The notes beneath the pieces were generated by a model. It saw only the letters and a program-made list of their open reading frames with translations. It had not been told where the DNA came from and ran no database searches. Positions 1-5,779 of a DNA stretch of 7,124 nt are shown here, piece by piece (the stretch's first letter is position 1; each line of letters starts with the position of its first letter). This DNA comes from Candidatus Altarchaeota archaeon. Lineage in GTDB: Archaea; Altiarchaeota; Altiarchaeia; IMC4; SCGC-AAA252-I15. The position numbers and the translations under genes were made by a program. The stretch spans positions 1 through 7,124 of the forward strand of contig JAHIYG010000028.1 of the NCBI GenBank assembly GCA_018815265.1, given 5' to 3'.

Positions 1-302
1 AGAATCCTGATGTCGTCCATGTAGAAGTTGAACAGAGGCGATAGCACATACCATGTGAGGGGTGTGTGGTGCTCGAAAAAATCCCTGTATGGGATGTATC
101 CCCTATAAACCAGCCATGATGCATGGAGATTTTCTACATCGTCAAAGTATCCTGCTGCAGGAACAAACATACTAGTGTGTATGGATAATACAAATCCCAC
201 AACAAAGACTGTTGCGACAATGCTATAGAGCTTAAAACGATCCTTTAATAGTTCGTCTTGATAGTCTAAAATTCTTTTTGTCAGACGCCCCAAATTCATC
301 AT
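1..302 (-). CDS. GT-C-type membrane glycosyltransferase, N-terminal part (3' end beyond left edge)
   Basis: The visible 100 residues begin with a basic, probably cytoplasmic stretch (about 1-24), followed by one hydrophobic helix (about 25-48). An extracytoplasmic segment comes next, containing YFDDVENLH (52-60) and then YRGYIPYRDFFEHHTPL (66-82). An acidic pair just after the first helix, followed by a YRDFFEHHTPL-like segment and the next hydrophobic stretch, is typical of GT39/ArnT-PMT-like GT-C glycosyltransferases. In that family the first-loop acidic residue is the catalytic or metal-linked position, and sugar is transferred from a lipid-phosphate donor on the outer face of the membrane. 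Acceptor and sugar cannot be told. Two in-frame ATGs are adjacent (302 and 299); 302 is chosen because a TATA-like box is centred about 27 bases upstream, as in a leaderless transcript. The gene is divergent from the 385-2394 membrane gene, which suggests a shared surface-glycan role. The C-terminal part is outside the window. Confidence 0.78.
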   Translation of the reverse strand, partial: MMNLGRLTKRILDYQDELLKDRFKLYSIVATVFVVGFVLSIHTSMFVPAAGYFDDVENLHASWLVYRGYIPYRDFFEHHTPLTWYVLSPLFNFYMDDIRI

Positions 303-324
303 TTAAGGAGATGAAGTTGGCGTT

Positions 325-338
325 AATATATTTCGAAA
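325..338 (-). promoter_or_regulatory. Archaeal BRE/TATA promoter of the leftward glycosyltransferase gene
   Basis: On the minus strand the sequence reads TTTCGAAATATATTAACG. CGAAA resembles the purine-rich TFB-recognition element and AATATATT the TATA box. The box centre lies about 27 bases from the ATG at 302, so transcription would start at or next to the start codon (leaderless mRNA). No Shine-Dalgarno sequence is present in the short gap. Confidence 0.6.
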
Positions 339-353
339 CCGCTTGTATACCCC

Positions 354-363
354 TTAATTATAT
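354..363 (+). promoter_or_regulatory. TATA-like box of the YfhO-like gene
   Basis: TTAATTATAT is centred about 26 bases before the ATG at 385, the spacing expected for a leaderless archaeal transcript. It lies about 30 bases from the opposing box of the leftward gene, so the two promoters sit back to back in an 82-base intergenic region. Confidence 0.5.
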
Positions 364-384
364 GTTTCCCCAATTATCATTAAA

Positions 385-2394
385 ATGGATAGAAAACATC
401 ATCCCATGCTTATAACAACCCTTCTTGTTTTTTTTTCTCTCATAATTATAGAACTTCAGCATCCTAACTTCTTTTTGAATGATGACAACCTAACTGCATG
501 TCTTCCGATTTTTTTCTATAACTACGACTCTGTAGTCCACGGGGAAATACCTTTTTTTAATTTTCACCAATACCTCGGTGTAGAACACCCCCCGCTACTA
601 TCTCGGTCTCTGTATCCCCCCACCTACGTCTCTGTATTTTTAAGCTATACTTTGTTCGGGAACTATCTCTCAGCCATCGACATATATGTTATGCTGCATA
701 TTATCGCTGGGGGCGTAGGGATTTTTCTGCTTTTATCCAAGCTTAAACTTGATAAAACCGCCTGTATATTCGGTTCAATAACCTGGTCATTAAACAGCTT
801 CGTAGTCTACGGGAGCGATTCCTGGATAGTCATCTCTCCGACTGTAGCCTATCTGCCGCTTCTTCTTTTGTTTGACTACATACTTTTTGAGAAATTCAGC
901 CCAAAAACATTTTTACTGTCTGTCTTTTTGAGGATATTGTATTTTCTCGAAGGCTATGCCCAGTATTTCATCTACACACTCATCTTTGAAATACTATTTA
1001 TCAACCTACTACTGGTTCTTACCAACCCCTGCAGGAAATCACTGAAACTATTTTTTCAAAAAAACAAAACATTGTTTGTGGGCTGTCTTATATCGCTGCT
1101 GTTTATACTGCCCCTTGTCATCTCATCGGTTAATTCAGTTAACAAGTCATACTCTAGGTCAAAAAATCTTTTTGTTCTTGATTTTCTAGAGCGACCGTAT
1201 CATCCAGGACAGTTTTTTTCAGATTTGACATTCTCCAATGTCATAAACTATTCTGACTATGAAAAAGACACCCAATCCTTCATAGGATATGTCGGAATAA
1301 TGACAATTCCATTGATATTTTACCTCTTCTATAAACTCCAGGTTTCCGGCAGAAAAAGAATAGTCTATGTGTTTACAGCACTCTTAATAACTGCGTATGC
1401 ATTGTCAGCTTTTACGCCGCTGCAGATAATCCTCTACTTTATCCCCTTGCTGAATAGGTTCAGGTGGTTTTTTAAAATACACCTTTACACTATCTTTTTC
1501 ATCGTCATTCTCTCGTCATACGGCTTTGATATACTTCAGGGGAAACTGAAACAGAAAAAAAGGCAGCTGGCTGCTTTCATACTATTTTTGCATCTCTTGA
1601 CATTATTGGGTGTCTATATCATTTCTCCAGTTTACAACTTTGCCCCGCCTTTCCAAAACAATGCAATATCCCCTTTTGTCGATGATCCTATCCAGTCTGT
1701 TTTACGGGAGGGGAGGATAATAACTGTCAGTAACTCCAGTGGATGGGAGGGGGTGGTGCGAGACCCGGTATTGTATGGCTACTCATATGCCACATTACAT
1801 GGGTTAATCCACTTTTATGGATATGATGTGTCATTGCCGAAAACAAATTTCGAGAAAACACTCCACTATTTTCCATATTCCCCTGTATTACCTGATAAAA
1901 CCCAGATACCCACGTTGAGGAGATGGGGTGTCAGGTGGTATCTGATGCCAAAAAACACCCCTCATGAGTACCTTCGCGTTCTTGCGGAATCGGATTTGAC
2001 CCTCTTTTATGTAGATGGAAAAAGAATCATTTATGAGGATAAATCCGCGAAACCACTGGTTTTCCTACGGAAACAAGGGGAGGCAGATGAACTCACCTAC
2101 GATATAGCTTCCAACGGCATCCACGTCGAAGCCTTCAATAGCAAGGAGCAGCCATTATACTTTAACTGGCTGTTCAACGATAACTTCATAGCATTTATAG
2201 ATGGTGCCGAGACAGTCGTGGGTTCTGATGGTGGAATGACCTATGTTGTCGTTCCTGAAGGAAAACACAATATCAAACTGATATACCATGACAGAGCATT
2301 GATTAACAGCCTAACACTCCAGTTATTCATCGTGTTGGTGTTTTCCGCTGTTTTTTGGAAGAACAGGAAGATAATCTGGAAGCTTATGTCCTGA
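385..2394 (+). CDS. YfhO-like polytopic membrane protein (probable GT-C glycosyltransferase)
   Basis: The 669-residue protein starts with a transmembrane helix (about 8-25). A first extracytoplasmic loop follows with NDD at 32-34 and further acidic and aromatic residues, the place of the acidic motif in GT-C enzymes. Many hydrophobic helices run to about residue 415, including the NRFRWFFKIH segment (357-366), which matches the R-F-R helix start common in YfhO-type proteins. A soluble domain follows (about 425-635), ending in the pattern FNWLFNDNFIAFIDGAE (592-608) ... VPEGKHNIKLIY (623-634), close to the family signature 'GWkayvDGk ... vpaGkHtv.f.Y'. A last helix spans about 643-657, with a basic tail. 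YfhO proteins are linked to glycosylation of cell-envelope polymers; the substrate here is unknown. The ATG at 385 is supported by the TATA-like box upstream. An uncharacterised membrane protein of another GT-C subfamily remains possible. Confidence 0.8.
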   Translation: MDRKHHPMLITTLLVFFSLIIIELQHPNFFLNDDNLTACLPIFFYNYDSVVHGEIPFFNFHQYLGVEHPPLLSRSLYPPTYVSVFLSYTLFGNYLSAIDIYVMLHIIAGGVGIFLLLSKLKLDKTACIFGSITWSLNSFVVYGSDSWIVISPTVAYLPLLLLFDYILFEKFSPKTFLLSVFLRILYFLEGYAQYFIYTLIFEILFINLLLVLTNPCRKSLKLFFQKNKTLFVGCLISLLFILPLVISSVNSVNKSYSRSKNLFVLDFLERPYHPGQFFSDLTFSNVINYSDYEKDTQSFIGYVGIMTIPLIFYLFYKLQVSGRKRIVYVFTALLITAYALSAFTPLQIILYFIPLLNRFRWFFKIHLYTIFFIVILSSYGFDILQGKLKQKKRQLAAFILFLHLLTLLGVYIISPVYNFAPPFQNNAISPFVDDPIQSVLREGRIITVSNSSGWEGVVRDPVLYGYSYATLHGLIHFYGYDVSLPKTNFEKTLHYFPYSPVLPDKTQIPTLRRWGVRWYLMPKNTPHEYLRVLAESDLTLFYVDGKRIIYEDKSAKPLVFLRKQGEADELTYDIASNGIHVEAFNSKEQPLYFNWLFNDNFIAFIDGAETVVGSDGGMTYVVVPEGKHNIKLIYHDRALINSLTLQLFIVLVFSAVFWKNRKIIWKLMS

Positions 2395-2432
2395 TATCCT
2401 AGCTGTTTTGGACTTGATGCGTCCGTCTGTAC

Positions 2433-2440
2433 TATTATAT
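2433..2440 (+). promoter_or_regulatory. TATA-like box directing the pheT-prf1 operon
   Basis: TATTATAT lies with its centre about 28 bases before the ATG at 2465. This spacing fits a leaderless transcript beginning at that ATG and is the main reason for preferring it over TTG 2408 or ATG 2417. It also indicates that the shortened pheT is expressed by itself rather than being a silent remnant. Confidence 0.5.
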
Positions 2441-2456
2441 CTTCCCTCACTAATTG

Positions 2457-2462
2457 TTTTTT
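2457..2462 (+). terminator. T6 tract, possible terminator of the YfhO-like gene
   Basis: GTTTTTTG lies 63 bases after the YfhO-like stop codon. Archaeal RNA polymerase can terminate at T-runs without a hairpin. The tract lies between the putative TATA box and the ATG of pheT, so it would be upstream of the pheT transcript start and would not disturb that gene. Confidence 0.3.
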
Positions 2463-2464
2463 GC

Positions 2465-3271
2465 ATGGACTCGCCTGATTTGTCGCCTGAGAAGATGGTT
2501 TTGGATGTTGCATACGCCAACAGGCTTTTGGGCGTGGAATTAACTACTGAGGAAGTTAAAAAACACCTTCTGAGGATGCGTTTTGGCGTTGACGTGTCAG
2601 GTGACAAACTCACAGTCCAAATACCACCATATAGGACTGACATACTGCATCCGATTGATTTAGTCGAGGACATAGCCATTGCATATGGTTACATGAACTT
2701 CAAACCAGAGGTTCCAAGTCTTTACCAGCTCGGAAAAAAAGATGCGGTAGAGGCGAAACTAGATACTATACGGGATTTGTTGGTTGGTTTAGGTTACTCA
2801 GAGGTGATGTCACTGATTCTCACAAACCCGAAAGACCTGTTTGAGAGGATGAACTTGAAGGTTGAACCCGCAGTGGAAGCAGTGAAGCCTGTTTCTCAGG
2901 AGCAGTCAATCGCAAGAACATGGCTTCTACCCTCCCTAATGGTTGTGTTGGAAAAAAACAGGAACAGGGAGTATCCTCAGATGCTATGTGAAGTCGGCCA
3001 GACTATAACCGCTTCAGGTGACACAATCTATAAGGCTGCAGCGGTGATTGCACATTCCAAAACCAACTTCAGCGAAATAAAAGCCAAATACTGCGGTCTA
3101 TTAAAACATATTGGAAGGCATTCAGAGGATAGTCTATTCACCCACCAAAGCTTCATTGAGGGGCGTTGTGCAGGGGATGAAAATGGATTCTACGGTGAAA
3201 TACACCCTCAAGTCCTTACTAATTTTGGGTTGGAGGTTCCAGTCACCGCATTTGAAATAAAAATTGCCTGA
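2465..3271 (+). CDS. pheT: Phenylalanyl-tRNA synthetase beta chain, C-terminal half only (B5 plus catalytic-like core)
   Basis: PheRS charges tRNA-Phe as an (alpha-beta)2 complex. Read from ATG 2465 (268 residues), the protein opens with DSPDLSPEK, equivalent to the TPDLSP segment that begins the B5 domain near residue 280 of full archaeal PheT (about 550 residues). B5 covers about 5-80, with the family pattern PPYRTDILHPIDLVEDIAIA (54-73) followed by YGYMNF (74-79). The catalytic-like core covers about 90-268, with LLVGLGYSEVMSLILTN (105-121), a hydrophobic LLPSLM segment (154-159), YPQMLCEVGQ (170-179), HQSFIEGR (227-234), GEIHPQVL (244-251) and the C-terminal PVTAFEIKI. The N-terminal half, including the B3/B4 domain that edits Tyr-tRNA-Phe, is absent and the upstream DNA encodes another protein. 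The frame is open back to TTG 2408, but those 19 residues do not resemble PheT. No frameshift or stop is seen. prf1 follows after 2 bases. The gene is either half of a split gene or an editing-less enzyme. Confidence 0.93.
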   Translation: MDSPDLSPEKMVLDVAYANRLLGVELTTEEVKKHLLRMRFGVDVSGDKLTVQIPPYRTDILHPIDLVEDIAIAYGYMNFKPEVPSLYQLGKKDAVEAKLDTIRDLLVGLGYSEVMSLILTNPKDLFERMNLKVEPAVEAVKPVSQEQSIARTWLLPSLMVVLEKNRNREYPQMLCEVGQTITASGDTIYKAAAVIAHSKTNFSEIKAKYCGLLKHIGRHSEDSLFTHQSFIEGRCAGDENGFYGEIHPQVLTNFGLEVPVTAFEIKIA

Positions 3272-3273
3272 CT

Positions 3274-4362
3274 ATGGACTCGCATCAAGAGTACCAGCTA
3301 AAAAAACTGGTCAAGGAACTGAAGAAAGTCTCTGGAAGACACACTGAACTAATTTCAGTATATGTTCCGTCAGGATACGACTTAAACAATGTCATAGGAC
3401 AAATAGCGTCCGAGCAGGGCACGGCAACAAACATAAAATCCAAGACTACAAGAAAGAATGTAGTGGATGCGCTTGAGAAGACACTACAGCACCTCAGGCT
3501 GTACACTAGGACACCACCCAATGGATTGATGGTGTTTTGCGGAAACATAAGCGAACGGGAGGGCGTGCAGAATCTGAAGGTATGGGGTATTGAGCCGCCC
3601 GAACCCATCAACCAACGCCTGTACCGATGCGACAAGGAATTCATAACCTCGCCTCTTGAGGAGTTGGTGACTCCAAAAGACGCATATGGCCTAATAGCGG
3701 TCGACAACAAAACCGCGACGATTGCAACCCTCAAAGGCACAAACTACACAATACACAAGAAACTAACCTCTGGCTACAGCGGAAAACACAGGGCTGGCGG
3801 CCAGTCTGCAAGAAGGTTTGAGCGGCTCATAGAGGAGGAATCCCACAACTTCAAAAAAAGAATAGGTGATGCAGTCAATGAAATATTCCTCCAAGTCCTT
3901 AAGGATATCCGGGGCATAGTGATAGGCGGGCCTGCTGCGACTAAGGAGGACTTTATTGATGGAGCCTACATGAACCATGAGATAAAAAAGAAAATCATCG
4001 CAGTCAAAGACATAACCTATACTGATGAATCCGGTATTAGGGAGCTGATAAACGCTGCAGAAAACGACCTAAAAGAGGTTGAGATGGTGCGTCAAAAAGC
4101 CCAGATACAGAAGTTCATGAAATACTTGATAGAAGACGGTCCCATAGCCTACGGGCCTGACCTGCAGAAGGCACTGGACCAGAATGCCATAGACACACTA
4201 CTTCTGTCGTATAATCTGCCGGAGGAGGATATTGAGTCACTATATGAACAAGCTATCAGACAGGGTGCGAAGGTGGAGATAGTATCAGATGAATTCGAAG
4301 AAGGATACCAGTTAGGTAACACATTCAAGGGAAAAGCAGCAATACTGCGATACAAAATATAG
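3274..4362 (+). CDS. prf1: Peptide chain release factor aRF1, lacking the domain 3 minidomain
   Basis: aRF1 recognises all three stop codons in the ribosomal A site and triggers peptide release. The 362 residues show domain 1 with NIKS (53-56) and YRCDKEF (117-123), both stop-codon recognition motifs, and domain 2 with the catalytic GGQ in SGKHRAGGQSARRF (169-182). Domain 3 runs from about 270 to the typical end EEGYQLGNTFKGKAAILRYK (342-361). Archaeal relatives are usually about 410-425 residues. The shortfall lies at one place: after DTLLLSYNL (307-315) the chain passes almost directly to EEDIESLYEQA (317-327), where relatives carry about 50 residues with two CxxC-like pairs. Gene order and the 2-base gap indicate cotranscription with pheT. 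No Shine-Dalgarno sequence precedes the ATG, so translation may be coupled to termination of pheT. The frame is intact throughout, so this looks like a functional shortened form. Confidence 0.96.
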   Translation: MDSHQEYQLKKLVKELKKVSGRHTELISVYVPSGYDLNNVIGQIASEQGTATNIKSKTTRKNVVDALEKTLQHLRLYTRTPPNGLMVFCGNISEREGVQNLKVWGIEPPEPINQRLYRCDKEFITSPLEELVTPKDAYGLIAVDNKTATIATLKGTNYTIHKKLTSGYSGKHRAGGQSARRFERLIEEESHNFKKRIGDAVNEIFLQVLKDIRGIVIGGPAATKEDFIDGAYMNHEIKKKIIAVKDITYTDESGIRELINAAENDLKEVEMVRQKAQIQKFMKYLIEDGPIAYGPDLQKALDQNAIDTLLLSYNLPEEDIESLYEQAIRQGAKVEIVSDEFEEGYQLGNTFKGKAAILRYKI

Positions 4363-4363
4363 G

Positions 4364-4369
4364 TTTTTT
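4364..4369 (+). terminator. T6 terminator after prf1
   Basis: GGTTTTTTGG begins directly after the prf1 TAG stop. A T-run at this place fits archaeal intrinsic termination of the pheT-prf1 operon and is followed by a new TATA-like region for the next gene. No hairpin is evident. Confidence 0.5.
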
Positions 4370-4382
4370 GGTAGACTTCCTC

Positions 4383-4397
4383 TATAATTTAAAAAAT
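4383..4397 (+). promoter_or_regulatory. AT-rich TATA-like region of the second glycosyltransferase gene
   Basis: TATAATTTAAAAAAT spans roughly 17-31 bases upstream of the GTG at 4414, close to leaderless spacing. The exact box within the run cannot be decided. Confidence 0.4.
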
Positions 4398-4413
4398 AAC
4401 CGATATTACTACT

Positions 4414-5667
4414 GTGGGCAAGGAAAAATCAAATCTTAAAGAAGTTGTTCTTGCGATTTCAATAGTTTACTTCATCTTTTTTTTCATTAACTTAAGTGGT
4501 GAGGGGTATGGACGTAAATCAGATTCATACCTCGGATTTCCGAAATACTTTTATGGGGACTCCTACAGATATTTTCAGCTTGCTCGGGCGATTGCAGATG
4601 GCAGATTATACATCTATGATAGCATTGACGATATAGACGATGAAATATTGAGTTTCAGCTTAGGTGTTTCGGACAGGGTTTACATAACTCAATCCCCGGG
4701 CATATCAATTGTTTCAGCACCATTTTATCTTCTTTTCAAAGAACCAGGGGTGTATGCAGCAGCTTCGTTGGTAGGACTCATAGCATGCATCTCCCTATAC
4801 TGCCTTCTCAGGTTTTTTGTCTCAGACAAAACATCAAAGGTCATAACTTTATTCTACGCCTTTGGGACCTACATATTCACATACTCACAATTCCTCTATA
4901 ATGACGTCCTCACATGTCTGCTGGTATCTACAAGTTTTATAATGCTGCTGAAGCACCTAAGGGATGGGAAGACTAAAAACATAGTTTTCTCAGGCATTGC
5001 CCTTGGATTAATACCTCTCACAAAACCTTCTGCCATCATCCTATCGCTTGTTTTTGTGCCATACTTATATTATCGGAAGGGAATCAAGTCCACACTAATA
5101 TTATTGATGTCACTACTGGTTGGAATGTTGCCGTTTATAGCATATAACATTGCATGTTTCGGAGCGCCTCTTACAAGCGGATACAGCAGTCTCTTAGCTG
5201 TAGAGGATGGGAAATTCTACACTGTAAACTTCACCAACCTTAATACGTGGAAAAACAACCCACTAAACATATTTACTCTCATTATTGTCTTTTTCATAAC
5301 CCAGCCTATCACACTCACTGCAGTGGCATATCTCTCTAAAACAGACAAGGGAATCAGATACTTCCTCGTCACATCCTTTCTTTCTCTTGGATTATTATAC
5401 AGTTTCTGGTGGAATAGCATGGGACTACTGTGTTGGGGATGGAGGTTTATGACGCCAATACTACCGTTTTTTGCAGTTTCGTCAGCGATGGCATATGAAA
5501 AAAACATTATTCCAAAAAAGATTTTCTGGATACTATTCTACCTATCCTCTAACATAGCCATATTCAGCTTGCATCCGCTGGTATGGCAGATTTTTTATCA
5601 ATTCACTCCAATAGCGAACACATACTATGATATACTGGCAGTACTTCCACATCATCCCCTCAACTAG
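4414..5667 (+). CDS. Short GT-C-type (GT39/ArnT-like) membrane glycosyltransferase
   Basis: The 417-residue polytopic protein begins with a helix (about 9-27). An extracytoplasmic loop follows with YGDSYRYFQLARAIADGRLY (47-66); an acidic residue followed by an aromatic and an A-R-A/G-x-L-Y pattern is common in the first loop of GT39-like enzymes. The segment ITQSPGISIVSAPFYLLF (91-108) matches their 'pGxsxxxaPfyll' stretch. Further helices contain SGIALGLIPLTKPSA (193-207), like the 'GlalGlafLtKpta' helix, and CWGWRFMTPILPFF (340-353), like 'GwRFl.p.lP'. It should transfer a sugar from a polyprenyl-phosphate donor outside the cytoplasm; donor and acceptor are unknown. GTG 4414 is the only reasonable start: an in-frame TAA lies at 4390-4392 and no other ATG/GTG/TTG stands between. 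The chain lacks the soluble C-terminal domain many relatives have and ends soon after the last hydrophobic stretches (about 370-393). It stands alone between two translation gene sets. Confidence 0.8.
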   Translation: MGKEKSNLKEVVLAISIVYFIFFFINLSGEGYGRKSDSYLGFPKYFYGDSYRYFQLARAIADGRLYIYDSIDDIDDEILSFSLGVSDRVYITQSPGISIVSAPFYLLFKEPGVYAAASLVGLIACISLYCLLRFFVSDKTSKVITLFYAFGTYIFTYSQFLYNDVLTCLLVSTSFIMLLKHLRDGKTKNIVFSGIALGLIPLTKPSAIILSLVFVPYLYYRKGIKSTLILLMSLLVGMLPFIAYNIACFGAPLTSGYSSLLAVEDGKFYTVNFTNLNTWKNNPLNIFTLIIVFFITQPITLTAVAYLSKTDKGIRYFLVTSFLSLGLLYSFWWNSMGLLCWGWRFMTPILPFFAVSSAMAYEKNIIPKKIFWILFYLSSNIAIFSLHPLVWQIFYQFTPIANTYYDILAVLPHHPLN

Positions 5668-5684
5668 GTTATCCCCGTCATAAG

Positions 5685-5706
5685 CCCTATTTTACAAGGG
5701 GTTTTT
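5685..5706 (+). terminator. Weak hairpin plus T5 tract after the glycosyltransferase gene
   Basis: CCCT (5685-5688) can pair with AGGG (5697-5700) around an 8-base loop, and T5 follows at 5702-5706. The stem is short. The T-run alone could stop archaeal polymerase, and it overlaps the candidate TATA box of rpl3. Confidence 0.35.
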
Positions 5707-5709
5707 ATA
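5702..5709 (+). promoter_or_regulatory. Candidate TATA box of the rpl3-rpl4 operon
   Basis: TTTTTATA is a good match to the archaeal TATA consensus and would place the transcript start near 5731, giving a leader of about 50 bases. A second candidate, TATTAATA at 5721-5728, would start the transcript near 5750. The ribosomal operon therefore appears to have a leader, unlike the other genes here. Confidence 0.45.
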
Positions 5710-5730
5710 CTACTTTGGCGTATTAATAAG

Positions 5731-5751
5731 AGCAGTTTTTTTGAAGCTGCT
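5731..5751 (+). other. Hairpin in the rpl3 leader
   Basis: AGCAGTTTT (5731-5739) can pair with GAAGCTGCT (5743-5751) around a TTT loop, giving nine pairs of which two are G-U. No T-run follows, so it is not a standard terminator. It would stand at the 5' end of the mRNA if the promoter at 5702-5709 is used. Confidence 0.4.
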
Positions 5752-5779
5752 ATGCTTTTCATCTATTATGTGAAGGCCT

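Noticed and set aside
2408..2464. Extension of pheT back to TTG 2408 or ATG 2417
   Set aside because: The 19 extra residues do not resemble the PheT B3/B4-B5 linker, and the TATA-like box at 2433-2440 lies inside this stretch at the right distance for ATG 2465.
2415..2477. Frameshifted remnant of the PheT N-terminal half (frame reading DASVCTIISSL)
   Set aside because: It superficially resembles the ALNVMVTAL segment, but the distance to the DSPDL block is too short and the frame stops on both sides. The match is likely chance.
3285..3740. Minus-strand open frame of 151 codons inside prf1
   Set aside because: It is antisense to conserved aRF1 domains 1-2 and is an artefact of codon use on the other strand.
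5668..5779. tRNA or other structured RNA gene in the gap before rpl3
   Set aside because: No GGTTCRA-type T-loop or cloverleaf pattern is present, only a T-run, TATA-like boxes and one short hairpin.
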